The notes beneath the pieces are model-generated. The model saw only the letters and a list, made by a program, of their open reading frames with translations, was not told where the DNA came from and made no database searches. A DNA stretch of 64,000 nucleotides. It comes from Candidatus Bathyarchaeum tardum (GTDB lineage Archaea; Thermoproteota; Bathyarchaeia; Bathyarchaeales; Bathyarchaeaceae). The stretch covers positions 62,001-126,000 of the forward strand of contig JARVGH010000002.1 of the NCBI GenBank assembly GCA_029762755.1, read 5' to 3'. The translations under genes and the position numbers were made by a program. Below, piece by piece: positions 43,535 to 53,087 of this stretch (its first letter is position 1; every line of letters begins with the position of its first letter).

Positions 43535-43660
43535 AAGAAATGGGTTTGCTGAGGTTTTTACACAAGTAATCGAAGGGTGAAAAAATGAAAAACCATGTTA
43601 CTATCAATTTGTTGATGATTTTTCCTTGTTGTGTTTAAACCTTTTCAGCTCCATTCCTTT
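43535..43660 (-). repeat. Right arm of about 125-bp inverted repeat downstream of PQQ gene copy 2
   Basis: Reverse complement of 42764-42893 with scattered substitutions and single-base indels. It ends about 35 nt from the stop of the second PQQ gene at 43693. Confidence 0.8.
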
Positions 43661-43692
43661 AATGGTTTACTCTAAAAAAGGAGGAAAGTTGG

Positions 43693-46239
43693 TTATTTCC
43701 TTCTTAATAACCAATATGATGCAACACCAATAACTGCAATTGCTACAGATGCTATTATAATTGCAAGTTCTGTTGTAATCAATGGCGTTTCTACTGGTTC
43801 CGTGAGATCAATTGGAACTTCTGGTTCTGTTGGAGTCGGTTGTTCAGGTTCAATTGGTGTCTGAGGTGTCGGTGCTGGATCAACAACAAGGTAAGTTGTT
43901 TTGGCTGAACCGTAATATGCGTTTGTTCCTTCAAAAGTAGCTATAATCATGTATTCGCCTTCAACTTGAGGCCTAAATGAATAACCATAGTTGCCGTAAA
44001 CATCAGTTGTTGCAGTTCCAATCCATGCATACTGATTATTGGGGTCAACGATTTCGATTTTAACTGGAACTCCAGTTGCGTCAGCTGGGCGCTCAAACTG
44101 CTTGTACACGTACATCATCCATTCGCTCATGTATTCATCAGATATTGCAGGTACTCCATCGGGGAATCTTGCTTTCATCTCAATACTGTTAGTTCCTGGT
44201 GATACATCAGTAACTGTTCCCGTAATCAATGCACTTGATCCAAGTTGGATTGCAGTATTAGGAGCAGATATTGATATGGCACTGGGACCTTTTCCTATTG
44301 CATATACCATTTGGTCATATGAATCATAGGTTGCGATTATGCTATCACCAATTATTGCTTTACCACCCCAGTCAGTTTGCCTGAATAATCCATCAGCTCT
44401 CCAAATTTCTTGACCCGTTTCAGCATCAATGCAGATAAATGGTGCACCACGCGGTTTAGGATCTACTGGTGAGTGTTCACTGTGACCTAGGTAGATTTTT
44501 CCATCAGTTATAAACAGAGGATATACTGGCCAATTGTTACCCCACAACATTTCATTGTAAGGATCTACTGCTTCATAACTCCATATTAGATTTCCAGTAT
44601 CAATATCATAAGCATTTAGTTCACCAGCCATTTTTGCATTTACAAACAATTTGTCATAAACTATCGCACTACCAATGCCGAAAATTCCTAAGTAATGCAT
44701 TGACTCAGTTGGACCCCAAAGTTGTTCACCCGTTTCTGTGCTGAAACCCCAAACTTGGCGAGATTCTTTTCCTCTAAGAGTGAAAATTCCAGCTTCACTG
44801 CTTCCAGTTCCATAACTTACAGTTAGATCGCCTAATGGTGGTTGCCATGATGTTTGCCAAAGTAATTTTCCTTCATTACCGGGTTCAAGACTTAAACTCC
44901 ACATTTGAATTGGTGCATCACCCATGTCAATCCAGCCCGCAGCTGTTGTACCTATTATTCGGTCACTAAGAGTTGCGCTAATTCCGCCAGGTAGACCTGT
45001 TGGTATTGTAATGTTCCATTCTTGCCCTCTTTGTCGCGCGTTTTCAATTATTTGTCCTTCCGCTCGCCAACTTCCTGCACCAAATTCTGTAGCGGGACCT
45101 GTTACTGCTCTACTAGAGTTCCAAAGTGCCATCCAGCCATTCTGAATGTTAGTTTCATAGATGTATATTTCCCCTTTTGGTCCAGTTAAAGTGTAACTTG
45201 CACCAAATCGTACGCTTCTAGAGGGCACGTTCAACATGGTATATACCCATTCTCCACTTAAGGGATCAAAGGCATGCCAATCATTTCCATCAAGAGCCCA
45301 GATGTATCCGTATGTTCCGTGATAGTTATGGGATGAGAAATAAAAGGTTTGACCAAATGAAACCCTCAGAGCTTTACCGTCAAGATTTTGAAGTTCTTTG
45401 TTCCACAATTCTTCTCCGGTGTGTATATCCACTGCTACAACCTTTTGTGTAGGGAATCCTGCTTTGTACTGGTTGTATACTAGCACTCCAGCCAAAATTA
45501 TTGAGTCTGAGAAAAAGCCTTCATATGCATCACCACATTCAAAAGCTGCTTCTCCTAAAAATCCACCAGCAAGTCCACCCATTTTTAACAAAGGTTTTTC
45601 CCACAATATGTGAGCTGATTCTGGGGCATCTTCATTAAATGGTGCAAAATTGTTTGCTGGGGTTCCTAACCAGCTGGCCGATATTGTGTTCCAACTTCTA
45701 TGTTGCGCATCTATTGGTCGCGTCCAATATTCGTTCGGAGTTGGTATAACGGGATAGTATTCTCCAGGTTCTTGTTGAACTTCTACTTCTAATATTTCAC
45801 TATCACTGGCCAAGTATCGTATAGTGCCATAGATATTTTGCGAAAAAGCTGGTGGAGAATTCCAAGTGTATAATTGCTCAGGAAAGTGTGTTTGGAATGT
45901 GTAGGTTCCAACCATATTTGGGGTAAACACGGTTCCAGTTCCACCTGTCGAGTCAGTTTTAAAGGGTCCCAATGTTTCAGATTGACCATCTGGTTTTGTT
46001 ACCGTAATTGTTAGACCTTCCCATCCATGTGAAGTTACGGCAAGATAGTCGGATATTCCAACGTGTAAGAGTACTGGTTGATTAACTCCTACAGGGTTTG
46101 GTATAGCTCCTATGTATGCATACGTTGTTTTTTCTCTAATTTCTTGTGCTGCACCTGTTGATATTGTTAAAATAATTGTAGATAATAATAGCAACATTGT
46201 TAGCATGATTGTTGTTATTTTTTGTTTGATTTTTGTCAT
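43693..46239 (-). CDS. Large PQQ-like beta-propeller surface protein, copy 2
   Basis: 848 residues, paralogue of the 40192 gene along its full length: signal peptide (LLLLSTIILTISTGAAQ), IGAIPNPVGVNQPVLLHVG, propeller ends DIHTGEELW, STETGEQLW, DIDTGNLIW and DAETGQEIW, then VPVKIEIVDPNNQYAWIGTA, a Pro/Thr/Glu linker and ITTELAIIIASVAIAV...WLLRRK. The linker is longer than in copy 1. The two copies face each other across a 1-kb spacer with matching 3' flanks, the mark of an inverted duplication. Extracellular, anchored at the C-terminus. Confidence 0.88.
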   Translation of the reverse strand: MTKIKQKITTIMLTMLLLLSTIILTISTGAAQEIREKTTYAYIGAIPNPVGVNQPVLLHVGISDYLAVTSHGWEGLTITVTKPDGQSETLGPFKTDSTGGTGTVFTPNMVGTYTFQTHFPEQLYTWNSPPAFSQNIYGTIRYLASDSEILEVEVQQEPGEYYPVIPTPNEYWTRPIDAQHRSWNTISASWLGTPANNFAPFNEDAPESAHILWEKPLLKMGGLAGGFLGEAAFECGDAYEGFFSDSIILAGVLVYNQYKAGFPTQKVVAVDIHTGEELWNKELQNLDGKALRVSFGQTFYFSSHNYHGTYGYIWALDGNDWHAFDPLSGEWVYTMLNVPSRSVRFGASYTLTGPKGEIYIYETNIQNGWMALWNSSRAVTGPATEFGAGSWRAEGQIIENARQRGQEWNITIPTGLPGGISATLSDRIIGTTAAGWIDMGDAPIQMWSLSLEPGNEGKLLWQTSWQPPLGDLTVSYGTGSSEAGIFTLRGKESRQVWGFSTETGEQLWGPTESMHYLGIFGIGSAIVYDKLFVNAKMAGELNAYDIDTGNLIWSYEAVDPYNEMLWGNNWPVYPLFITDGKIYLGHSEHSPVDPKPRGAPFICIDAETGQEIWRADGLFRQTDWGGKAIIGDSIIATYDSYDQMVYAIGKGPSAISISAPNTAIQLGSSALITGTVTDVSPGTNSIEMKARFPDGVPAISDEYMSEWMMYVYKQFERPADATGVPVKIEIVDPNNQYAWIGTATTDVYGNYGYSFRPQVEGEYMIIATFEGTNAYYGSAKTTYLVVDPAPTPQTPIEPEQPTPTEPEVPIDLTEPVETPLITTELAIIIASVAIAVIGVASYWLLRRK

Positions 46240-46377
46240 TTTATCAATTCCGTGTTTTAATATTGTAAAAAATTTATATATTAAACCAACGATTACATTT
46301 AATTATTTTACATTTTAAGATAATGGATTAAATTAATAAGTAATTAAATATAATTATTAAATTAGGGGAAGATTATT

Positions 46378-46920
46378 TTGGGAAAAAATTACAGCAACCA
46401 GTTTGTTATTCGCACATTGAGACTAAAAAAAGAACCAGATAACATAATGGTCAAAGATGCAAAAGAAAATGGGTTGAGTGTAAATACAGTTTATAACCAA
46501 GTTATTGATAGATATGTAAATTCTTTCAGATTTATTGAAAAATTTCCTTGCTTAGCAATCCCTTGTGAAATGATAAAAGAATTTTTGAATGAAGTCCCAG
46601 AACAAAAAATTATAACTTTAGGAAAAATGTTTGGACAATACATTCCTAAGCATTTATTATTTCTTAAAGAAAAAGATCTTAACGCTCAAAATTTGATTTC
46701 ACTAATGAAAACTGCAGGACAAGATAATAACTGGTTCCAATTTAATGAAAAAAATTACAATGGGCATCCAAAAATAATGCTTAGACATCAAAATGGATTA
46801 AACTGGAGCATATTCTTAAAAAATTTTTACCAAACAATTTTTTATGAAATATTCAAAACAGAAATAAAAATTGATATCTGTAACAATTCACTTCTAATTT
46901 TATTGCCAAAAAACTCTTGA
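46378..46920 (+). CDS. Ribbon-helix-helix-like DNA-binding protein with archaeal C-terminal domain
   Basis: 180 residues, TTG start after GGGGAAG. The N-terminus (FVIRTLRLKKEPDNIMVKDAKENGLSVNTVYNQVIDRYVNS) has the strand-helix-helix pattern of RHH regulators. The C-terminal part contains LRHQNGLNWSIFLKNFYQTIFYE, resembling a segment seen in thaumarchaeal regulators (recall, not searched). Probably a transcriptional regulator. It stands at the edge of a region with broken genes. Confidence 0.6.
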   Translation: MGKNYSNQFVIRTLRLKKEPDNIMVKDAKENGLSVNTVYNQVIDRYVNSFRFIEKFPCLAIPCEMIKEFLNEVPEQKIITLGKMFGQYIPKHLLFLKEKDLNAQNLISLMKTAGQDNNWFQFNEKNYNGHPKIMLRHQNGLNWSIFLKNFYQTIFYEIFKTEIKIDICNNSLLILLPKNS

Positions 46921-47157
46921 TATGGAATATTGATTAGTAACTTTTCCTTAGACCACCGCCAAAATTCAAGCATTTAAAATTTTGATAATACCCACGTTAA
47001 ACAGATTGATAACCAATAATTTTTACAAGTCAGACTATACGTGTCAGGGTGCTTTTCAACAAGGTCACATTAACAAAGATTGTGCCAGGAATTTTTTTCA
47101 TAAAAACAAATTAACTTTTGAAATTTTAGTTTTGAATTTTGAACTTACAATTAAAGA

Positions 47158-47623
47158 GTGGAGAGCGAAAAGAAACTAAAATCCTTTAAACATTATAAAG
47201 CATCTTTAGCATGGGATTTATCCATGAATAAAATTGAAGCAGTTTTTAATCGAATTAGTGGAATATTAATTGCTTTGATTTTAGGCTCACTTAGTTTTTT
47301 TGTTATGTTTATTCTTGTTTTGTTAGCTAACCCCTTACTTCCAATTCACTTTTTTGCACAAATGGGTTTTGCGTGGCATCACATACCCGAATTAATTGGA
47401 TTCTTTTTTGTTGGTTGGTGTCTAGGGGAAGTTACAATTGCTTTACATAAATTAAATGTAAAAAAATTCAGTATGTTGATTTTGTGTTTTTAATCCTATT
47501 GTTACCCATGTCTTTAGGTTCTTTGCTAGATCATTATTTGGAAGTTGTAATTCCAATAGTTACAATTCCGTTCTTTCTAGGATATATTTTCAGAAGATTA
47601 ACCAAATGGAAAATAAAAAATTA
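47158..47623 (+). pseudogene. Membrane protein gene broken by a -1 frameshift at a T-run
   Basis: Frame one gives 111 residues with two to three helices (ISGILIALILGSLSFFVMFILVLLA, HIPELIGFFFVGWCLGEV) and stops after LILCF at 47493. Reading one base back at the TTTTT run continues as FLILLLPMSLGSLLDHYLEVVIPIVTIPFFLGYIFRRLTKWKIKN to 47623, clearly the natural membrane-protein end. Either a recent mutation, an assembly homopolymer error or slippage. 46921-47157 upstream has nothing recognisable. Confidence 0.6.
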
Positions 47624-48047
47624 GTTAGAATTTTAAAGTATAAAAAAGCTTTACCTAAAAATAAAGACGGTTACATCTTTAACCCTAAGATACCTAGCCA
47701 CTGTGCAGGGTTTTTTAGGGCAAGAGAGAAAATAGCTAGAAAACTTCAGAAAGCTGAACTTAAACAAGTTCACTTTCATACTTTGCGACATCTAAAGCTA
47801 CCTTGAACTGTATAAAGAAGGTAAACATCACCGTGATGTTCAGTGTATGCTAGGTCATAGGTCAAGCCAATCAACTGATCGTTATACTCACTATAAACCT
47901 AAAGCTCCAACTAAATGGGAAGTCAAACGAGCAATAACAAAAGAAGAAGAAAATCAACTGCTTTCAGAGAATTGGACTTATATCCGATACGACGAAATTC
48001 ACAAAGAAGCAATTTACAGGAGATCAAAAAGACATATTGATACCTAA
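47606..48047 (+). pseudogene. Tyrosine recombinase/integrase pseudogene (C-terminal half, frameshifted)
   Basis: Frame A (to about 47806) carries FRAREKIARKLQKAELKQVHFHTLRH, the HxLRH catalytic box. After a frameshift near 47803, frame B continues LELYKEGKHHRDVQCMLGHRSSQSTDRYTHYKP with the GHRS box and nucleophile Tyr, then AITKEEENQLLSENWTYIRYDEIHKEAIYRR, a tail typical of archaeal XerA-like integrases. The N-terminal half with the first Arg is missing. Its last codons overlap the TTG of the site-2 protease. Confidence 0.75.
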
Positions 48048-49341
48048 AAAAACAGATTGTTTTATAGGTTTATTATTAATTTACTTTGTTAAAACGTTGG
48101 TGAAGTCCTTGGGTGAACCTAACATTGAATCTGAAGAAAAAGAACCTGGACGAGTCGAGTTCAGTTTTCCAATGTTAACTATTAGGACCAAAATTTTCAG
48201 TGGAGTTTTCGATCGCCTAGGTGCACTAAGAATTTCAAAGTGGATCGGATGGGCTGCCCTTGTTATTGTTCCTATAATTGCTGCTATTGGACTTTACTTG
48301 GTGTCTACTAGTTTGTTTACATTACTTTGGACGCCAGAAGCCCGACAAATTACACAAGAATTAGGTCCAGCTTCTTATCTTCTGCTACCGGGAATTAATC
48401 CGATTCTTCCAATATTTTACGGGTGGATTGCAATAGTTTGTGCTGTTGTAATTCATGAAGGAGCCCATGGAATAATTGCCCGAAATAGAGGATTCAATGT
48501 TAAATCAAGTGGACTTTTGTTCTTCTTTATTGTTCCAATCGGAGCCTTTGTTGACGTTGACGAAGAACAAATAGAAAAATCAAAACCTAAAAACTCATTA
48601 AGAGTCATGGCAGGAGGTGTTGCAGGAAATACTGTTGTTGCTGTCGTGTGTCTTATTGCTATGCTCTTGATTGTTAACGGATTAACACCAGTAGTAAATG
48701 GTGTATATATTTCCGAAGTTATAGAAGGAATGCCTGCAGAACAAGCAGGATTGATGCCTGCAGACGTTTTTGTTTCAATAAACGGTTTACCCATAGAAAA
48801 ATATGAAACAGATCTAAAACCCATATTTGCAGACAAAAATCCTGGGGACATCATCAACGTTACTGTATCTAGAGGAAAAAACTGGAACGAAACATATTCA
48901 ACAATAATTACTTTGACAGAATCCAATGGAACTGCAGTAATGGGCATTACTCTAGGAGACCTACTGACACAAGAAAGAATAGACTTCTACGGAACCCTAA
49001 CATTAGATACATTAACCCTATACATGGTTCCACCATCGTTAGCTCCCGGATTAGTTCCATTTTCTGATTCATTATCTTCGTTCTATACCCATTCTCTTGG
49101 ATCAAACTGGCATGTCTATGCTAACATTTTCTTCTGGTTATGGTTCGTAAACCTTAATGTCGCAATATTCAATGCACTACCAATATACCCCCTCGATGGG
49201 GGACGCATACTAGACATTTCCCTCAAAAGTTTACTGGCCCAAAAAGCAAGTGAAAAAACAATTTCCCGAATCACTCAAACAGTTACAGTTGCACTAATTT
49301 TAATTCTGGTAATGATTGCGGTGATTCCCTTTATTTTGTAA
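48037..49341 (+). CDS. Site-2 protease family (M50) intramembrane metalloprotease with PDZ domain
   Basis: 434 residues, TTG start overlapping the recombinase remnant. Zinc motif HEGAH (140-144) lies in a membrane helix; the third ligand motif is NALPIYPLDGGR (about 385-397). A PDZ-like domain occupies about 215-310 (VISEV...EQAGLMPADVFVSINGLPIEKYE). About six helices. S2P enzymes cleave membrane-bound regulators or signal remnants. The first helix (CFIGLLLIYFVKTLV) is short, and the recombinase debris right upstream makes it possible that the original 5' end was altered. Confidence 0.88.
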   Translation: MIPKKTDCFIGLLLIYFVKTLVKSLGEPNIESEEKEPGRVEFSFPMLTIRTKIFSGVFDRLGALRISKWIGWAALVIVPIIAAIGLYLVSTSLFTLLWTPEARQITQELGPASYLLLPGINPILPIFYGWIAIVCAVVIHEGAHGIIARNRGFNVKSSGLLFFFIVPIGAFVDVDEEQIEKSKPKNSLRVMAGGVAGNTVVAVVCLIAMLLIVNGLTPVVNGVYISEVIEGMPAEQAGLMPADVFVSINGLPIEKYETDLKPIFADKNPGDIINVTVSRGKNWNETYSTIITLTESNGTAVMGITLGDLLTQERIDFYGTLTLDTLTLYMVPPSLAPGLVPFSDSLSSFYTHSLGSNWHVYANIFFWLWFVNLNVAIFNALPIYPLDGGRILDISLKSLLAQKASEKTISRITQTVTVALILILVMIAVIPFIL

Positions 49342-49573
49342 TATTTTACTGAATTGACAGATTATCTTGAAATTGCAACTTATTATTGGATTAATATCAG
49401 TAATGTTGAAAATTAGTTTCTTTGATTTTTTTTAGCACAAGAATCGTTGCATCACTAAATGTTCTCATGTCATTCGTAATAGCAGTGACCTAGATACTTT
49501 TTCTTTCGAAAACAATTTGGGTAGCATTACGTTAATCTGTCAGAATCATAATTTGATGCAGAAGGGATTACAC

Positions 49574-50452
49574 TTGAAAATTGGAATCATGACCCGAGAC
49601 CAAGATGGATGGTGCACCACACAATTACGAAAAGCAATGAAAACACAGAACATAACACCTGTCTGTTTTGGTTATCGTACAATAATTGGGCGCATCAATT
49701 ACAGCCCTGAAGCTTCAGTTAAAGATCTCAACCTTTTGCACGACATAGATGCAATGATAACTCGCCCCATAGGACGTGGCTCATTAGAAGAAATTTTGTT
49801 CAGAATGAACCTTCTTCATATGCTGGAACGCCAAGGATTACTAATAATCAATTCACCCTTGGCAATTGAACGTGCTGTAGACAAATATTGCACGTTAACC
49901 CTTTTTCACGAAAATGGTTTACCTGTTCCCCGAACAGCAGTAACCGAAAACCATGATGAAGCTTTAAAATGCTTCTATGAACTAGGTGGAGACGTAGTAG
50001 TAAAACCATTATTCGGTTCTCGAGGCGTCGGGACAAGTAGAGTTACAGATCCCGATGTAGCAGCAAGAATCTTCAGGGCAGTGTCCTTTCATCATGGAGT
50101 TTTGTACCTCCAAGAATTCGTTAATCACGGCGGCTCAGACATACGAGCATTCGTAATTGGAGACCGTGTTGTAGCTTCAATGCGACGTGTATCGTCAAGT
50201 TGGAAAACCAACGTAAGTCTTGGTGCAAAACCTGTATCTATCCAGTTGCCGGAAGAACTGGAAAAAATTGCATTACAAGCAGCAAAAGTCATTGGCTGCA
50301 AAGTAACCGGAGTAGACTTAATAGAAGGACCAAATGGACCCGTGCTCATTGAACTCAATAGTCAGCCGGGATGGAGAGGATTGCAGTCCGTTACTCAAAC
50401 AAACATTGCAGAAGAAATCATCAAATATATTCACTCTGAGCTTAAGACTTAG
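49574..50452 (+). CDS. RimK-like ATP-grasp alpha-L-glutamate ligase (MptN or CofF candidate)
   Basis: 292 residues from TTG at 49574, preceded by AGAAGGGA; longer frames from 49517 lack support. It begins MKIGIMTRDQDGWCTTQL; ATP-grasp signatures are VVVKPLFGSRGVGTSRV, LYLQEFVNHGGSDIRAFVIGDRVVASMRR and GVDLIEGPNGPVLIELNSQPGWRG. Archaeal members add glutamate to H4MPT (MptN) or gamma-F420-2 (CofF). Both cofactors are implied in this window, so either role suits. It is followed within 12 nt by fdhD. Confidence 0.85.
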   Translation: MKIGIMTRDQDGWCTTQLRKAMKTQNITPVCFGYRTIIGRINYSPEASVKDLNLLHDIDAMITRPIGRGSLEEILFRMNLLHMLERQGLLIINSPLAIERAVDKYCTLTLFHENGLPVPRTAVTENHDEALKCFYELGGDVVVKPLFGSRGVGTSRVTDPDVAARIFRAVSFHHGVLYLQEFVNHGGSDIRAFVIGDRVVASMRRVSSSWKTNVSLGAKPVSIQLPEELEKIALQAAKVIGCKVTGVDLIEGPNGPVLIELNSQPGWRGLQSVTQTNIAEEIIKYIHSELKT

Positions 50453-50464
50453 GATGCAACCAGT

Positions 50465-51274
50465 TTGCGAGAAATCAAAATTAACAGATTGAACACAAAA
50501 AAACAAACAATAAAACAACAAACTGATTATGTTGCAGAAGAAAAAGCCCTTCATATTTATCTTAACAAACGTCACTACGGAACAATTCTTTGTTCCCCGA
50601 ATCAGCAAAAAGAAATGGTTCTAGGGCATCTTCTAGGGGAAGGAGTTCTTACGTCTACAGACGAAATTGAAAAATTAATTATAAAAAAAGGTGGAATATT
50701 AACCCTAAAACCAAACATTGATGCCACGCAAAGAATCTCATTGTCCCAGCGATTTTCACGCCGAATTGTCTCAGCTTGTGGTTCACCTGATTATCGACCC
50801 ATATCTGAAATTGTTGAAAGCATCCCAAAATTGGAATTTAACTTAAAAGTTAATTCTAAAGTAATTTATCAATCAGTAACAAACCTTAATCAGGTATCTG
50901 AAAATTTTAAAACAACGGGTGGGGTTCACGCTGCTGCATTGTATTCAAAAGATGGAAAACTGTTGTTTTTAGCTGAAGATGTTGGTCGCCACAATGCTGT
51001 AGACAAAGTTATTGGTGCAGGTGCATTAAATCAGGTAGCTTTTTCTCAGTGTTTTCTTGCTTTAAGCGGCAGACTGACAGGGGATTTAGTGCTAAAAGCG
51101 GCCCGAATGAAAATTCAGATTGTTGCATCTTTAGCGGCAGCTATTAGTTCCGGTTTAGATGTTGCAGAAATCACGGGAGTAACATTAGTTGGTTTTGCTC
51201 GGGACAACCGAATGAATGTTTATACATATCCCGAAAGGATAGATTTGACAAAAAACCGTCCTTTAATGACATAA
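50465..51274 (+). CDS. fdhD: FdhD family sulfurtransferase for formate dehydrogenase
   Basis: 269 residues, TTG start. FdhD blocks: GHLLGEGVLTSTDEIE, SACGSPDYRP, TTGGVHAAALYSKDGKLLFLAEDVGRHNAVDKVIG and GRLTGDLVLKAARMKIQIVASLAAAISSGLDVAE. FdhD passes sulfur to the Mo/W-bis-MGD cofactor of formate dehydrogenases. The usual CGxCG pair is reduced to one cysteine here (ACGSPD). Its client could be FwdB or a formate dehydrogenase outside the window. Confidence 0.9.
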   Translation: MREIKINRLNTKKQTIKQQTDYVAEEKALHIYLNKRHYGTILCSPNQQKEMVLGHLLGEGVLTSTDEIEKLIIKKGGILTLKPNIDATQRISLSQRFSRRIVSACGSPDYRPISEIVESIPKLEFNLKVNSKVIYQSVTNLNQVSENFKTTGGVHAAALYSKDGKLLFLAEDVGRHNAVDKVIGAGALNQVAFSQCFLALSGRLTGDLVLKAARMKIQIVASLAAAISSGLDVAEITGVTLVGFARDNRMNVYTYPERIDLTKNRPLMT

Positions 51275-51297
51275 TCATTTATGGGAATCTGATTAGA

Positions 51298-51924
51298 ATG
51301 AGCAAAGAATCTGAGTTTAGTTTTCTTACAATGTTAGCCCTCGAACTAGGTGCTTCAGAAACAAAAATAATTCCAGCAAACGAAATTATTGTTGAAAACC
51401 GTGTAGTACTCAAATGTCGTGTAGGCTGCAAACACTATGGCAAAACGTTGATGTGTCCACCTTATTCGCCGAGTACAAATGAATTTAGAACAATATTAAG
51501 TGAATACCGTTACGCATTAATTCTAAAATTCAAAAGCAAAGCACACGTGACTCCTGAAATTGTTAAACTTCTTTCAAAAGATGAAAACGATCCCTCGTTA
51601 ACAGAAGAAATGCGCAAAAAAATACATACATTTTGGATTACATGGAAAAAAGACAAACTACATTTGCTGAAAATGGTTCGTGACCTCGAAAAAGCTGCAA
51701 TGAACAAAGGCTACAGTATGGCTGTTGGATTCACTACTGGTTCTTGTTTACTGTGTGAAAAATGTAATCTCGAACAAAAACTCTGTCTTCATCCAAGCGA
51801 AGCACGCTATACTGCGCAATCTGTTGGTGTTAACATTAAACAAACCTTGGAGAATGCTGGAATGCCGGTACCTTTTCCGATGCAGGGCGCTCCTGAAACA
51901 TTTGGTATGGTGCTAATAGACTAA
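51298..51924 (+). CDS. DUF2284 predicted metal-binding protein
   Basis: 208 residues. Cysteines in CRVGCKHYGKTLMCPPYSPST (about 38-58) and in CLLCEKCNLEQKLCLHPSEARYTAQSVGVN (about 143-173) define DUF2284; they probably bind an Fe-S cluster. The reaction is unknown. It lies 23 nt after fdhD on the same strand, so an accessory role near molybdo-enzymes is possible (inference). Confidence 0.88.
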   Translation: MSKESEFSFLTMLALELGASETKIIPANEIIVENRVVLKCRVGCKHYGKTLMCPPYSPSTNEFRTILSEYRYALILKFKSKAHVTPEIVKLLSKDENDPSLTEEMRKKIHTFWITWKKDKLHLLKMVRDLEKAAMNKGYSMAVGFTTGSCLLCEKCNLEQKLCLHPSEARYTAQSVGVNIKQTLENAGMPVPFPMQGAPETFGMVLID

Positions 51925-51927
51925 GCA

Positions 51928-52389
51928 TTATGAAATATTATTCTCTTTAACTATTAACACTGGACATTTTGCTTCGTCTACAACTCGGTCACTGACACTT
52001 CCAAGAAATATTTCTTTAATTCCCCCCAGACCCCTGTTTCCAATAACTATCAAATCAAACTGACCATTGTTTGCTGTTTCGACGATCTTATGTGCTACAG
52101 GACCATTCATCAACTTTTTTGTAACCTTCAATTTACCATTTACTTGCTTTGCCTTTTTTACAGCATCAACCAGTATCTTTTCATGGAATGACCCCAGTTC
52201 TTCAATTTGTTTAGTTGTACTTGGCGAGGAAAAACCCATGCCGCGTGCCACTAAAGGGGTTGATATCACATAAAACACACTAACAATCAATAATTCTGCA
52301 GAGTATTTTCCAGCTAGATCAAGTGCAAATTCTACCGCTCTATCAGCAGTTTTAGAACCATCAATAGCAACTAAAATTTTGCTAAACAT
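51928..52389 (-). CDS. Universal stress protein UspA family
   Basis: 153 residues. MFSKILVAIDGSKTADRAVEFALDLA at the N-terminus and DLIVIGNRGLGGIKEIFLGSVSDRVVDEAKCPVLIV at the C-terminus (G-x2-G-x9-G-S ATP-binding motif) are typical. Soluble, nucleotide-binding; role unspecified. It ends 4 nt from the convergent DUF2284 gene. Confidence 0.94.
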   Translation of the reverse strand: MFSKILVAIDGSKTADRAVEFALDLAGKYSAELLIVSVFYVISTPLVARGMGFSSPSTTKQIEELGSFHEKILVDAVKKAKQVNGKLKVTKKLMNGPVAHKIVETANNGQFDLIVIGNRGLGGIKEIFLGSVSDRVVDEAKCPVLIVKENNIS

Positions 52390-53087
52390 GCCCGAACACT
52401 ATTAGAACTTCAATGTTTTTGAATAATATTCTTTTTGTAACTAAAATATCCGAGTTTTGCTCTTTTTGTTCTTTACATTTCGACTTGAAGAATCGTTTTT
52501 ACCGATTGATGTCGAACCTTATATATTGGTTTTCAGATAATTTTTTAATTTAAAATCAAATATTTTTTCAAGTAAAAAATGAGTGAATCGTTATGTTACC
52601 TTATTTTTTGAACTTAAGTTTTCTGAAAAAATGGTAGTTTTAATATTGAATGGGAAATGGTTTGTGCAATTTTGGCTATGCTACGCCTTTAACGTTGAAA
52701 GTAGGGCACAATACTGGTCTCTTTTTTTGTTTCAAACATTGGAAAAGCTGTTTGAATTCTTGAAGGTGATTTTTTGAACATCATTTGCAAGTTATACCTT
52801 CTGTTTATTTGATTTTTTTGAATTTATTAAATGTTTCAAAAATATGTCTCGTTGATTTTTGTTTGGACAATAGCGAAATTAGGCGAATGCGAAAATAATT
52901 AACAATTATTTGTTAATTTTTAATGTTGATTATTTAGAAGTTAATGGTTTAGGTTCAATCGGTAAGATTTTGTACGTTAGTTAACTCAAAAAACAATTGC
53001 AGTTAATCGAATTTGTTCGAAAAGCCGAACAAGACGCTTATGAGGTTATTTCAGGTAAAGAAAAGAATAATAGCTAAAGGTTACATC
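52390..53087. other. About 700-bp AT-rich gap without a supported gene
   Basis: It contains promoter-like AT-rich sequence for the flanking genes and short open frames (for example a 64-codon frame at 52583) with no recognisable domain, ribosome site or hydrophobic pattern. I see no repeat or RNA structure worth calling. Confidence 0.5.

Noticed and set aside
46982-47179. 65-codon frame before the broken membrane gene
   Set aside because: No support beyond being open; overlaps the following gene.
52583-52777. 64-codon frame in the mobA upstream gap
   Set aside because: No domain, no ribosome site, composition like surrounding non-coding DNA.
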